Source: a virus. From it: a DNA stretch of 55,818 nucleotides. Shown piece by piece: positions 33,333-41,521 of the stretch. Each line of letters starts with the position of its first letter. Position 1 is the stretch's first letter. A program made the translations under genes and the position numbers. Under the pieces are notes generated by a model. That model was not told the DNA's origin. It saw only the letters and a program-made list of their open reading frames with translations, and ran no database searches. The stretch spans positions 1-55,818 of IMG/VR virus record IMGVR_UViG_3300028822_000225. One strand, written 5' to 3'.

Positions 33333-33402
33333 TCCCCCGAGTCAACCTTACGGTTTCCACATTCAATAGTTTTATGCTTCCCAAAAAATAAATTGGAAGC
33401 TA
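33333..33402 (-). promoter_or_regulatory. Two hairpins between capsid and decoration genes
   Basis: ACTCGG/CCGAGT (about 33333-33353) and GCTTCC/GGAAGC (about 33376-33400, loop about 13 nt) are the only strong inverted repeats in the 124-base gap. They could stabilise or partly terminate the capsid mRNA. Confidence 0.5.
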
Positions 33403-33411
33403 AAAAATAAT

Positions 33412-34473
33412 TTACTCGTTAGATACGTAGATTTTTACTACCGCATCATCATGTACAATTGCTGTATCATAAGCTGTCTCTAGTACAATAGATACTTGTT
33501 TTCTCCATTGGATAGGAGCCATATCTATTACTGGTTCTTGTCCCCAACATAATGTACAAGCTTTCTTCGGTTTAGCAAGAACACAAAGTGTACCTGCTAC
33601 AGCCGCAGTGTTTCCATCTGGTGCAGCTGCACTACTAGCGAAAGTTTCTACATTATCAGTTACAATAACCCTTATACCAAGGTACTTACCTATTTCCCCG
33701 TTTTGTACTACCTCGTTACTACCATACTCTGAAGCATTGGTAAACTGAGAGTCTTGTCTCATAGCCATCTCTTGAGCTGGACCTATGAAAAGTACGAATG
33801 GGTCGTCAGGTGTATTAGACCAAGGATTCTTGGAATTTGTTGCTTTAGTAATTGTACCCGAACTGTTATAATACATTGTGCTATCTTTAAGATACCTAGC
33901 AGCCTTAGCAATCATGTCAGTAGTAAGTATATCACCACTAGCAAGATTATCAGTACCATCTCTATCATTAGCATATATGTTCAATGCTCCTTGAGTAGTA
34001 TCCCCAGAATTTGTTGCATCACCCAATTTTTGAGCAATAGCATAGTCTATTCTATCACCAATAGCTTCAGATAATTCAGCTTTAGCTTCCTGAACTACAT
34101 TGAATGCATTAGTTCTTATAGAATAATTTGTAACAGTAAATCTAGCAGTAACTACACTTGGTGTTAATTGAACCCCTGTAAGTGTGCTAAGACTTGTATT
34201 GGAGATGTCACTAGTTGTAGCCTCCCCAGTATCGAAAGTTACACCACCCCTACCAAGGTATTTTGTCCTTTTCTTAACGATATAATCGTGATGACCTTCT
34301 GGAAGATAAACTACATTTACAAAATTAGCAAAGTAGAATCTCTTCTGAGCAGCATCCATTACTTCATTAGCGAACAAAATTGGATGGTTAGTGTATGCAC
34401 TTGAGATAGCTGTACCTTGTACAGTTGATGCCTGAGTCTCATTAGACAAGTCTAAAAATTTTTGATTACTCAT
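33412..34473 (-). CDS. Major capsid protein, HK97 fold
   Basis: 353 aa. Helical and beta order are as in phage capsid proteins: an N-terminal arm (LDLSNETQASTVQGTAIS), YTNHPILFANEVMDAAQKRF, the E-loop region VKKRTKYLGRGGVTFDTGEA, the spine helix NVVQEAKAELSEAIGDRIDY and the P-domain strand end IVLETAYDTAIVHDDAVVKI. It resembles N4-gp56/HK97-type capsid proteins and immediately follows the protease/scaffold gene (ATGA overlap). Confidence 0.85.
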   Translation of the reverse strand: MSNQKFLDLSNETQASTVQGTAISSAYTNHPILFANEVMDAAQKRFYFANFVNVVYLPEGHHDYIVKKRTKYLGRGGVTFDTGEATTSDISNTSLSTLTGVQLTPSVVTARFTVTNYSIRTNAFNVVQEAKAELSEAIGDRIDYAIAQKLGDATNSGDTTQGALNIYANDRDGTDNLASGDILTTDMIAKAARYLKDSTMYYNSSGTITKATNSKNPWSNTPDDPFVLFIGPAQEMAMRQDSQFTNASEYGSNEVVQNGEIGKYLGIRVIVTDNVETFASSAAAPDGNTAAVAGTLCVLAKPKKACTLCWGQEPVIDMAPIQWRKQVSIVLETAYDTAIVHDDAVVKIYVSNE

Positions 34474-35525
34474 CTTAATTTCGCTTGACTCAACAGCATT
34501 TCGGCGAACTCTGCATCTCCTTTTGAATAACCTTTTGGAATCTTCACTGTGTTATCTACGACAGACATAGATTTCACATCTTTCTTTTTAGAAAGATTTT
34601 CAGAAGACTCTTCTTCCTTCTTCTCTTCTTTTGGTTCCTCTTGAGATTCAGAAAGTTTAGCTATTTTTTCTCCAAGAGACTTGAGTTCTTTTATAACGAG
34701 ATTTAATTTAGAACTTAATTCTTCTGATTTGTCTTCAGATTCTTTCCCTGATTCTTCTGTTGTTTCTTCCTTAGATTCCTCTTCAGAATTTTCAACAGTT
34801 TCTTCTTTGGGTTCCTCTTTAGACTCTTCAGAAGGTTGTTCTATAACTTCATCTTTTTTCTCGTCTTCCATCTTCTCTGTTAAATCTTGACCCCCTTTCA
34901 TCTCTGTTGATTCTGATTCATCTTCCATATCCTCTTTTTTCTTTTTCTTCTTTTTTTCCCAATATTTTTTCTCATTTGTTTCTCCCCCAATTGATTCTCC
35001 TGAAACTCCTCCAGAACTTGTTACAGATAATTCCATTGGTTTTACTCTCATAGTTTTTTCTTCTTTTAATTTTTCAGATAGGTTGATATAAGCATTTTTA
35101 CATGCAGGGTCATAGACTACAGAAAAGTTAGCAAATTTTTTAATATTGAAATTTCCATCATCATCTTCTACACCAAGAACTCTGGCAGAAACACCTAATT
35201 TAGCACCACCTTTTACTAATTTCAATGCAAGGTCTTTATCCCAAATTTCCAAATCTCCCACAAGTTCCCCGCTGTCAGTCACCTCTAAATTAAGAACATT
35301 CCCTAACCAATTAGTTGCTCTTTCTTCGTGTTCATAAATAAGTGCATAATTTTTCTTATCGCTCCAATCTGTTAATTCAAAACCCTCTTTAATACTATTA
35401 GCAGTAAAGTTTAATCCATTCCATTTTCCTGGGGTTAATAATGTTTTTCCTTTTAGAATTACAGGTAATTTCAACTCGTTTTGTTCAACTTCATATTCTT
35501 GCTTTGCTAAAGTCATTTCTTGCAT
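34470..35525 (-). CDS. Prohead protease fused to an acidic scaffold
   Basis: 351 aa from the ATG at 35525, 26 nt after a TATA box; a GTG six codons upstream is possible. Residues 10-160 are a U9/S78-like protease: IYEHEERATNWLGNV with H66, and KLGVSARVLG with S113 as likely catalytic pair. From about 180 the chain is made of K/E runs (KEETVENSEEESKEETTEES) and a short coiled coil, the removable scaffold. The two functions in one chain are common in tailed viruses. Confidence 0.8.
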   Translation of the reverse strand: MQEMTLAKQEYEVEQNELKLPVILKGKTLLTPGKWNGLNFTANSIKEGFELTDWSDKKNYALIYEHEERATNWLGNVLNLEVTDSGELVGDLEIWDKDLALKLVKGGAKLGVSARVLGVEDDDGNFNIKKFANFSVVYDPACKNAYINLSEKLKEEKTMRVKPMELSVTSSGGVSGESIGGETNEKKYWEKKKKKKKEDMEDESESTEMKGGQDLTEKMEDEKKDEVIEQPSEESKEEPKEETVENSEEESKEETTEESGKESEDKSEELSSKLNLVIKELKSLGEKIAKLSESQEEPKEEKKEEESSENLSKKKDVKSMSVVDNTVKIPKGYSKGDAEFAEMLLSQAKLR

Positions 35526-35546
35526 AAAAAAATTAAGTTTCACTCC

Positions 35547-35593
35547 TTTATAAAATTTGTTATAGTTTTATAACTTTATAATATTATAACAAA
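35547..35593 (-). promoter_or_regulatory. Promoter with palindromic upstream element for protease/scaffold
   Basis: CTTTATAAAA (35547-35556, minus-strand TATA) is 26 nt from the ATG at 35525. Just upstream, TTTGTTATA (35556-35564) and TATAACAAA (35585-35593) form a 9-bp inverted repeat around TTATAACTTTATAA, which is also present in the other promoter modules. Confidence 0.6.
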
Positions 35594-35598
35594 TCCCC

Positions 35599-36963
35599 TT
35601 ATTCTTCTTTAGCTTGAGGTTTTTTTGTCTCCTCGTTAGGAGGAAAGGGTGCTGAAGGCAATTTCTTTGGGTTAGATTTTGCAGTTCCTCTGAATGCTTT
35701 GTATGCTTTTTCATTTTCTTCAATATCTTCTGCCGACAACATATAGGGTCTAACCTCATCGGGTGCTAGAACACCATTTCTAACTGCAGCCATTAATCTT
35801 TCATTCTTTGAATCCTTTTCTTCTGCGATTATGTCTCCAAAATCAATAGACGCTACTTCAGGGATGTTATTTGTTTCTGCTATTCTTTTAAGAACATATT
35901 TTCTGAACGCACTAGAAAATTTCTTAACAATCTGTTCAAGACTTAATTCTAATGTCATGTGCATAGTTTGAAGGGTTTGCTTATTTGCTGTTTCCCCCTC
36001 ACCAGTAGCCATAGCCATAGGCATACCTGAACTAGCTGTCTGATTTAGTTTCAAATAAGAAAGGGTCTCGTCAACAACCTTGCTATCTTGAATAGGTAGG
36101 GTATCTAATTTAACCCAGTAAGGGAAACTAAAATAACGATTATGCTTGAAATTAGAGACTTGGTCTAATACATCAGAGATTTCTTGTGGTCCTGGCTCGT
36201 GGTCTTCATTACCTACAGTAGCGATAATTGTGTTAGCCCCTCTTGTATATATTTCATTTGTTCTTGCATCTTCTAAAAGCATTTTACGATTAGTAGACTT
36301 GTGTGCCGGTTCAATTAGTCCTATTCCATAGAAACGTTCCCCATAAGTATGCAATTTGAAATGAGCTATACGTTTAGGTAAAAAGAAAATTTGATTAGAA
36401 TCTTTGGATATTTTGCTCCTATATTCTTGGGGAACAGGGTCTCCTTTTCCCTCCGCAGAATATCCAAAAGGGAGGTTCATAACATATCCGAGAGGTTTCC
36501 CATACATATCCACTGCGATTTCCTTATTATTATTTAGAGCATAATCCATCTTTTTTTCGGGAATTAGTTTCAAATCAACTACTTTCTTATCTTTAGAATC
36601 ATAAATTAATTCTACGAAAGCATTCCCATACATCAACATGTCTTGTAAGATATATTCAATAAGTTCTTCCTTTGTTACTTCTTCTCCAACGAATCCGATG
36701 TCTTCAAAGAATTGGTCCCACCATTTCTGCCATCTAGCTGTTTTACTTTTTATTTGAAAACCTGCACGAAGAATAAGTTGGAGTTGTTTATTTATTGTAT
36801 TAAATGTAACTGGGTCAAAACGATAATCTCTTTCCAATTCCTCACGTTTTACCCTATCGGTTCCCTTAACCCCTAAGGGGATTCCCATAGGTCTTCCAGC
36901 TGCCTCACCTCTAGCTAAATTAACTGCACTTACCCCTTTTAATGTATCACTTAAAAATCCCAT
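35599..36963 (-). CDS. Portal protein
   Basis: 454 aa. MGFLSDTLKGVSAVNLARGE, DPVTFNTINKQLQLILRAGF, the YILQDMLMYGNAFVELIYDS helix and strand, FYGIGLIEPAHKSTNRKMLL and the C-terminal helix TLELSLEQIVKKFSSAFRKY follow the classical portal order (wing, stem, clip, crown). The end is a proline- and lysine-rich tail. It lies between the large terminase unit and the protease, and forms the DNA channel of the head. Confidence 0.88.
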   Translation of the reverse strand: MGFLSDTLKGVSAVNLARGEAAGRPMGIPLGVKGTDRVKREELERDYRFDPVTFNTINKQLQLILRAGFQIKSKTARWQKWWDQFFEDIGFVGEEVTKEELIEYILQDMLMYGNAFVELIYDSKDKKVVDLKLIPEKKMDYALNNNKEIAVDMYGKPLGYVMNLPFGYSAEGKGDPVPQEYRSKISKDSNQIFFLPKRIAHFKLHTYGERFYGIGLIEPAHKSTNRKMLLEDARTNEIYTRGANTIIATVGNEDHEPGPQEISDVLDQVSNFKHNRYFSFPYWVKLDTLPIQDSKVVDETLSYLKLNQTASSGMPMAMATGEGETANKQTLQTMHMTLELSLEQIVKKFSSAFRKYVLKRIAETNNIPEVASIDFGDIIAEEKDSKNERLMAAVRNGVLAPDEVRPYMLSAEDIEENEKAYKAFRGTAKSNPKKLPSAPFPPNEETKKPQAKEE

Positions 36964-37241
36964 TATTTAAACCTTATGGACCTAATCCATTTAACTAATT
37001 TAGTTTCTAGAAGATATATTGTAAACCCGTATCCTACAAAAGAGTACCATGTGAAAGGATTTCTGAAAATAACAAAAATAGCTAAACTAGACATCCCTCC
37101 AAATAAAATAACTTGCCCAATTATGTTAAAAATAACTTTCCTATCTTGTTCATCTAATTTAAAAATTTTAATATTTTTTAAGAAATTAGTGGATTTTTTC
37201 CATTTTTTCTTTAATTTTTTCCAAATTTCATTAAATTTCAT
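36963..37241 (-). CDS. Two-helix membrane protein, 92 aa
   Basis: A basic N-terminal part (KKLKKKWKKSTNFLKNIKI) is followed by helices at about 37-58 (VIFNIIGQVILFGGMSSLAI) and 66-84 (TWYSFVGYGFTIYLLETKLV). It sits between terminase and portal, an unusual place for a membrane protein. It has its own leaderless promoter. It could hold packaging at the membrane; function unknown. Confidence 0.65.
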   Translation of the reverse strand: MKFNEIWKKLKKKWKKSTNFLKNIKIFKLDEQDRKVIFNIIGQVILFGGMSSLAIFVIFRNPFTWYSFVGYGFTIYLLETKLVKWIRSIRFK

Positions 37242-37255
37242 AAAAAATAATAGAA

Positions 37256-37282
37256 TTATAACTTTATAAAAGTTGTTATACT
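37256..37282 (-). promoter_or_regulatory. Shared promoter module, copy 2, for the 36963-37241 gene
   Basis: The same 27 bases as 24313-24339. Minus-strand TATA CTTTTATAAAG (37262-37272) is centred 26 nt before the ATG at 37241. It overlaps the terminase stop. Confidence 0.7.
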
Positions 37283-38747
37283 ACCGAGACATTCCTATAG
37301 ATGTAGCGGTTCTAATATTAACTGCGTGTTTCACAGCCATAGCGAGAGTAATAAGTATATCATCATGTTGTGCGGTGGATAAAAATACCTGATTGTCACT
37401 TTCAGATTTCTTTCTCATAAACCCAATCGCTTGTTCTACCATAGTATCGGTAAGTTCTAATGCTTTTGCATCTCTCGGATGTCTTGGTATTCTAATTGAT
37501 TCGCTCTCAAAAACATTAGAAAGGGTTATAAGAAGTCCCTTTCTAGATTGATGGTCAAATTTCTGAAAAATTGTTGTACATCCGTTTGCTCTAAGTTGTC
37601 TAGCCACTTCGGTACCCACATTGTTTGGGTCTAATACTAATTTAACAGTTCTCCCATTCTGAAAAGTATTATACAATTCAAGGAGTCTATCTCTTTTAAA
37701 TGGAACAGGTTTCCCTTTCCAAATCTCTATATGTTTAATAGTTAAGATGTCATCTAATTTTTCTAATACAAGGAAACAGTCATAATCTGCTTTTGGCCCT
37801 TTACTAACAGCAAAGTCTCCGGCGATAAAATACTGTGCTTCAGGTCTAACTGAGTAATCAAATTTAAGGGATTCATCAAATCCTTTTGCTATAATATTAA
37901 CTGAGAATATAGCATCCTCCCCCTCGATTATATTACATTGATAAGTTAATTCGAATGCAGCATCCCCCATTGCTTGTCTTTCTCTAAGCAAATATTCTAC
38001 ACTAAAACGTTCGGGCCAATTAGAATAAACCTTGTTCTCGTCATAAGGAGGCTCCGCCCTAGTACCATCTTCATTAATAAGTGCAGGTGTTAGAAGGAAG
38101 GCATATCCTTGTGGTTTCCTAGCCTTAAGTTGACCAATAAGAAGGGTGGTTCCTTTTGTGGTACTTATTAAACAAATCTTACCTCCTGGGATTATACGGC
38201 TAGTCACTTCAGAAAAATATAAATCTGGGTTTTCGTATGTATCTGCTTCATCACAAATAATTAGGTCTGCACGATATGAACGAATATTAATATTATAAGG
38301 AACATTTGTTACAAGAGAATTGTCTACTAACTTAATTTGGGTTTTATTCCAAACAGTCTCCTTTTCTGGTTTAAATAATTTTTTTGTTAATTCATTTAGG
38401 TGAATATAGTGTTTGATTCTTTCAAGAAGATTTGTTTCCGCCTGTTTCATTGCTTTAGAAACCAATAGAACTTTTGCTCCAGGATGATTAAGAATATAAT
38501 ATAATGTGTAAGCTACTCCCACAATTTCTGTCTTTGAAAAACCTGCTGCTGATTCTATTACACTCGCTTTATTATTTTGTATAGTATAGAACCAATCCAT
38601 CTGGTATTTGTGTATCCCTCCAAATTCATTAATTTCTAGAAGCCTTTCACAAAAGAATTTGAAGTCTACCTTACACCTTAAAAGAAATTGAACATAAGAC
38701 ATATCTCCCAAAATATCTTCTTCTGTTTTATATAATCCTTTTTCCAT
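37281..38747 (-). CDS. terL: Large terminase subunit (packaging ATPase and nuclease)
   Basis: 488 aa. Walker A-like SAAGFSKTE (66-74), Walker B LIICDEAD (162-169), coupling motif STT (195-197). The C-terminal RNase H-like nuclease carries D311 (IAGDFAV), D373 (LVLDPNN) and the HDD at 461-463 with ILITLAMA. It pumps DNA into the head and cuts concatemers. The size is normal. TATA ATTTATAAAT at 38768-38777 is 25 nt from the start, so the mRNA is leaderless. It opens the packaging and head gene block. Confidence 0.93.
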   Translation of the reverse strand: MEKGLYKTEEDILGDMSYVQFLLRCKVDFKFFCERLLEINEFGGIHKYQMDWFYTIQNNKASVIESAAGFSKTEIVGVAYTLYYILNHPGAKVLLVSKAMKQAETNLLERIKHYIHLNELTKKLFKPEKETVWNKTQIKLVDNSLVTNVPYNINIRSYRADLIICDEADTYENPDLYFSEVTSRIIPGGKICLISTTKGTTLLIGQLKARKPQGYAFLLTPALINEDGTRAEPPYDENKVYSNWPERFSVEYLLRERQAMGDAAFELTYQCNIIEGEDAIFSVNIIAKGFDESLKFDYSVRPEAQYFIAGDFAVSKGPKADYDCFLVLEKLDDILTIKHIEIWKGKPVPFKRDRLLELYNTFQNGRTVKLVLDPNNVGTEVARQLRANGCTTIFQKFDHQSRKGLLITLSNVFESESIRIPRHPRDAKALELTDTMVEQAIGFMRKKSESDNQVFLSTAQHDDILITLAMAVKHAVNIRTATSIGMSR

Positions 38748-38767
38748 AATTCAATAGAATTTTACAG

Positions 38768-38777
38768 ATTTATAAAT
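38768..38777 (-). promoter_or_regulatory. Leaderless promoter of the large terminase gene
   Basis: ATTTATAAAT centred 25 nt upstream of the ATG at 38747 (minus strand). Confidence 0.7.
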
Positions 38778-38779
38778 GT

Positions 38780-38948
38780 TTATAAACTCACTCTAATCCT
38801 TCTTTCAAGACCAGATAGTTTTACTTTTGGACTACCTTTTCTTGCTGGTTCTAATCCACTTGTATGAGCATAACTCCCCCAATGACTTAAATAACTTCCG
38901 GTTAAAAGGAAATGTTTTTGTTTTTCTGTTATTTTTTTCTTTTTTCAT
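38780..38948 (-). pseudogene. Small gene interrupted by a one-base frame change in a poly-A run
   Basis: Reading leftward, the ATG at 38948 overlaps the previous stop (ATGA). That frame leads to a stop with unusual codons (CGG, TGC, ACC). The neighbouring frame, which has no start codon of its own, reads ...KQKHFLLTGSYLSHWGSYAH, then TSGLEPARKGSPKVKLSGLE and RRIRVSL-stop, with codons typical of this genome (AGA, GGT, third-position A or T). Removing one base from the A-run at 38932-38938 joins the ATG to this frame and gives a 55-aa basic protein. Either a sequencing indel, a true frameshift mutation or programmed frameshifting. Confidence 0.6.
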
Positions 38949-39130
38949 TTTGGTATGTAAAGTCTTTTATAGTGATTGCATCCTTTTTCAAGACAATGTT
39001 CTGGACTTGTTGGAACTCCTTGATGGAATCCAAAGTCACAATAGTCTATATATCTTCCTTTTTCATCTTTCTTTGGTTTGAATTCAACCACTCTATTTTC
39101 TAATTTATTTAATTTTAATCGTTTAGCCAT
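38945..39130 (-). CDS. Small Cys/His protein, 61 aa
   Basis: IDYCDFGFHQGVPTSPEHCL, then EKGCNHYKRLY: three Cys and several His that could bind zinc. The N-terminus is basic (MAKRLKLNKLENR). It overlaps the nucleotidase end by 16 nt. The nucleotidase-side zinc protein at 39740 also has paired cysteines. Function unknown. Confidence 0.65.
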   Translation of the reverse strand: MAKRLKLNKLENRVVEFKPKKDEKGRYIDYCDFGFHQGVPTSPEHCLEKGCNHYKRLYIPK

Positions 39131-39723
39131 ATTTCATCCACGAGATAGTTAAATAACTCTCTCCAATTTTTAACTGTTGGAACACTTGAGGGTCTGTTTT
39201 TTCTATTGTAATCGCGGTCCATAAGGATTGGTTGTGTTGATAGACTCTTTCCCATAGTGTCAATCACATTTTCGAGATTATCTTCAACTAAATAATCTAA
39301 TTTTCTCTTTCTTGCTTCATCTCCTTTATTCCCTGAAAATATTATACATTGGTTTCTATCAAGTAATCCATCATCTTTGAGTCTTAGGAAAGTGTCTTCA
39401 GCATTTTGTTTGTGCCAATTTCGGTCTGTTATATAATATATTTGATTAGAACGGCTTAATTTTTTAATTAGGTTAATTGATTCTTCGTATTCAGGTATCC
39501 ATAAAAAAGGTCTATGTTGTGCAAATCTACAAAGGAGGCTCTTACTTTCTTCTTTTGAATCAATAAGGTCATACCTTTCTTCAAGATTGTATTTGTCTGG
39601 TCTTACTAAATCAGAACCATTATTCATTTTCAACCACTCTGAGAAAGGGGTTTCAAAATCATACACTACCCCATCTAAATCTAATCCAATTACTTTGTGT
39701 TTTTCTTCTTGTTTTCTTTTCAT
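39115..39723 (-). CDS. HAD-family 5'-deoxynucleotidase-like protein
   Basis: 202 aa from the ATG at 39723, chosen because AGGAG lies four bases upstream and the previous gene ends 16 bases earlier. Motif I GLDLDGVVYDF (D15, D17), motif II IYYITDRN, and motif III with KLDYLVEDN give the HAD phosphatase set. The order fits the cytosolic 5'(3')-deoxyribonucleotidase (NT5C) group found in phages, which cleaves dNMPs and adjusts nucleotide pools. The exact substrate is not provable. Confidence 0.78.
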   Translation of the reverse strand: MKRKQEEKHKVIGLDLDGVVYDFETPFSEWLKMNNGSDLVRPDKYNLEERYDLIDSKEESKSLLCRFAQHRPFLWIPEYEESINLIKKLSRSNQIYYITDRNWHKQNAEDTFLRLKDDGLLDRNQCIIFSGNKGDEARKRKLDYLVEDNLENVIDTMGKSLSTQPILMDRDYNRKNRPSSVPTVKNWRELFNYLVDEIWLND

Positions 39724-39739
39724 TTTCTCCTGATGCTTT

Positions 39740-39961
39740 TTAATCCTTCTTTTGTGGAAAGCCTTTAGCTTCTCTTCCAAGTTCTTCAAGTTTTGATTCA
39801 TCATAAACCTCAAACATATCATAGTGAAATTCTTTATAATAAGGACAATCATAATTGTTTGGGTGATTATCTGAGTAATCTTTAGTACAACCCTTACAGT
39901 AATTTAGAAATCTATTTAGGCAAGTCTTTTCCCTATCCATAAAAATTAAAGGGTTTTCCAT
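39740..39961 (-). CDS. Small cysteine-rich protein, 73 aa
   Basis: MDREKTCLNRFLNYCKGCTK and NNYDCPYYKEFH give four cysteines and one His in a possible metal site, followed by an acidic helix. Upstream of the nucleotidase gene. No family recognised. Confidence 0.6.
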   Translation of the reverse strand: MENPLIFMDREKTCLNRFLNYCKGCTKDYSDNHPNNYDCPYYKEFHYDMFEVYDESKLEELGREAKGFPQKKD

Positions 39962-39974
39962 TTTATAAATGTTA

Positions 39975-40481
39975 TTATACTTCTTTATATGAAACTTTTA
40001 TTTTTCCTTTTTCCTTAAATTTAGATGCTATTAAGAATTTGGAGCAGTAATTATTGTTTAAGTAAAATAGGGCTTTTTCTTTTTCTTCTTTATCTAAGTA
40101 TCCATTCGTTTTACATTCTACGAATATTATTTCATAATGCTTATATACTAATTGTTCCCCATATTCTCCTTCTTCAAATTTACTTTTTAGTACCTTTTTT
40201 TGTAATATATAAGCGATAAAATCTGGAAACCCTGTTTGCATCATTCTAAACCTTCCTGGTTTAGCTGGAACGAGTTTTCCTATTTTCACTTCTTTACCTG
40301 TTATATCATAAACTTGATGTTCATATCCTGTTAGGTCTTTTTCTTTCTGTTTTATAAATTCCACATTATTACCCCAACGGCTAACTATCCAACCTTTTAA
40401 CTCAAGGTTTTCTCTAACTCTTCTTTCAAAGTCTGCTCCAGAGCGTTTATTTTTTTTTCCTTGTTTAACTTTATCTACCAT
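39975..40481 (-). CDS. PD-(D/E)xK nuclease, VRR-NUC / Hjc-like
   Basis: 168 aa. GADFERRVRENLELKGWIVS (about 14-33) gives the first acidic residue of the fold and an archaeal Hjc-like start. TGFPDFIAYIL has the catalytic D, and IIFVECKTNGYLDKEEKEKA has ExK. The combination is that of archaeal Holliday junction resolvases and VRR-NUC nucleases, which cut branched DNA. In a virus this would serve resolution of replication or packaging intermediates. Confidence 0.75.
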   Translation of the reverse strand: MVDKVKQGKKNKRSGADFERRVRENLELKGWIVSRWGNNVEFIKQKEKDLTGYEHQVYDITGKEVKIGKLVPAKPGRFRMMQTGFPDFIAYILQKKVLKSKFEEGEYGEQLVYKHYEIIFVECKTNGYLDKEEKEKALFYLNNNYCSKFLIASKFKEKGKIKVSYKEV

Positions 40482-40500
40482 TTTTTTAAATTCTTCAGGT

Positions 40501-40758
40501 TTATTTTTTATTTTGATTATGTTTCGAATATTCAGGATACTTATCGGCAGTTAATCTATCCCAAACATCAAGAGCAAGGTCTTCAAAAGCGAAATCAATA
40601 ACAGTTTTAGAAATACTCTCATTTTTTATTTTGGTGCCAATTTCACAAACCTTCCTTTTATTGTTTTTCTTTTTCAAATTAACATTTAATATAAGTTCAA
40701 GGTAGTACCCTTCATTAATTGATTCTTTAGGTGTTTTTCTTTTCATTTTCTTCCCCAT
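40501..40758 (-). CDS. Hypothetical protein, 85 aa
   Basis: Basic start (MGKKMKRKTPKESINEG), then a beta-type LELILNVNLKKK and a helix (VIDFAFEDLALDVWDRL). Lies between the nuclease and the DNA-binding-like gene. A start four codons later is possible. No family recognised. Confidence 0.6.
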   Translation of the reverse strand: MGKKMKRKTPKESINEGYYLELILNVNLKKKNNKRKVCEIGTKIKNESISKTVIDFAFEDLALDVWDRLTADKYPEYSKHNQNKK

Positions 40759-40805
40759 TATATTCTTTACCTGTTAGTTCTGGATTCTCAAATTTATTTC
40801 CTTAC

Positions 40806-41033
40806 TCATTTAAACACATTAACCTCCTCAATATCCTGATTAAGCATCTCAACTTCCTCATCATAATCAATTAGTATAAACTGTATACGTTTACCCGCAA
40901 ATATACTAGGTAAATTAATAACCCCCATACCTCTAGAATCTCTAACAACCTTACGGTCCAATAAGTAACCATACTTACCATCAATTCCTTTTAGTTTCTT
41001 AGGTTTGTTTTTTTTCCAAGGTCCTTTAGCCAT
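40806..41033 (-). CDS. Small basic protein with AbrB/DUF2080-like segment, 75 aa
   Basis: From the ATG at 41033, 25 nt after the TATA box CATTTAAATAC (41053-41062); an in-frame GTG upstream is less likely. A basic start (MAKGPWKKNKPKKLKG) is followed by SRGMGVINLPSIFAGKRIQF and ILIDYDEEVEML. This resembles the short strand-loop-strand of AbrB-like or archaeal DUF2080 proteins. Possible DNA binding; first gene leftward of the candidate origin. Confidence 0.55.
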   Translation of the reverse strand: MAKGPWKKNKPKKLKGIDGKYGYLLDRKVVRDSRGMGVINLPSIFAGKRIQFILIDYDEEVEMLNQDIEEVNVFK

Positions 41034-41260
41034 AATATTCACTATACATACTCATTTAAATACTTTTCTCTAAACTCCCTAGTAGTATCATATGTATTTA
41101 AATCCTGATTTTGGTGTGTTTGCGGAGAAGGTAACACTAACCATTATTTTTCATAAGAGAGTAGTGACAAAATGAACCTTCTTTTTACTACTTACAAGTG
41201 TATAGGAACATTTATAAATAAGTTTTCATTAGTAAAAACAGAACTTATAAAACTATAAGG

Positions 41261-41274
41261 TTATAACATTATAA
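41261..41274. repeat. TTATAA element, inverted relative to 41977 and 42001
   Basis: TTATAACATTATAA is the reverse complement of TTATAATGTTATAA at 42001-42014 (and of 13 of its bases at 41977-41989), so copies face each other across about 700 bp. The adjoining TTATAACTTTATAA recurs in the promoter modules near 24313, 35569 and 37256. Confidence 0.6.
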
Positions 41275-41378
41275 CTTTATAATATTATAAGTTTATAACA
41301 CAGCTGGAATAAAAATAAATTTCATTTCAAAAAACCCACAGAGTAAAGACCATAAGGTTATTGTGGGTTTTATATTTT

Positions 41379-41521
41379 CCACTGGAAATAAAGGTATATG
41401 TAAAAAGTCAATTTGCCCACAGGTAAAAACTCTAAATACATATGAGATTGCCTTATAAAAAAAATAATCTCCACAAGAAATAAAGGTATAGGTAATAAAT
41501 AAATACATATGAGTTTGCCTT
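41379..41521 (+). repeat. Iteron-like imperfect direct repeats
   Basis: CCACTGGAAATAAAGGTATA (41379-41398) recurs as CCACAAGAAATAAAGGTATA (41471-41490). AAATACATATGAG followed by A/T-TTGCCTT occurs at 41434-41454 and 41501-41521. A third CCACAGGTAA lies at 41418-41427. Spacing is about 67-92 nt. Such repeats in the main non-coding region suggest binding sites for an initiator or regulator. Confidence 0.65.
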
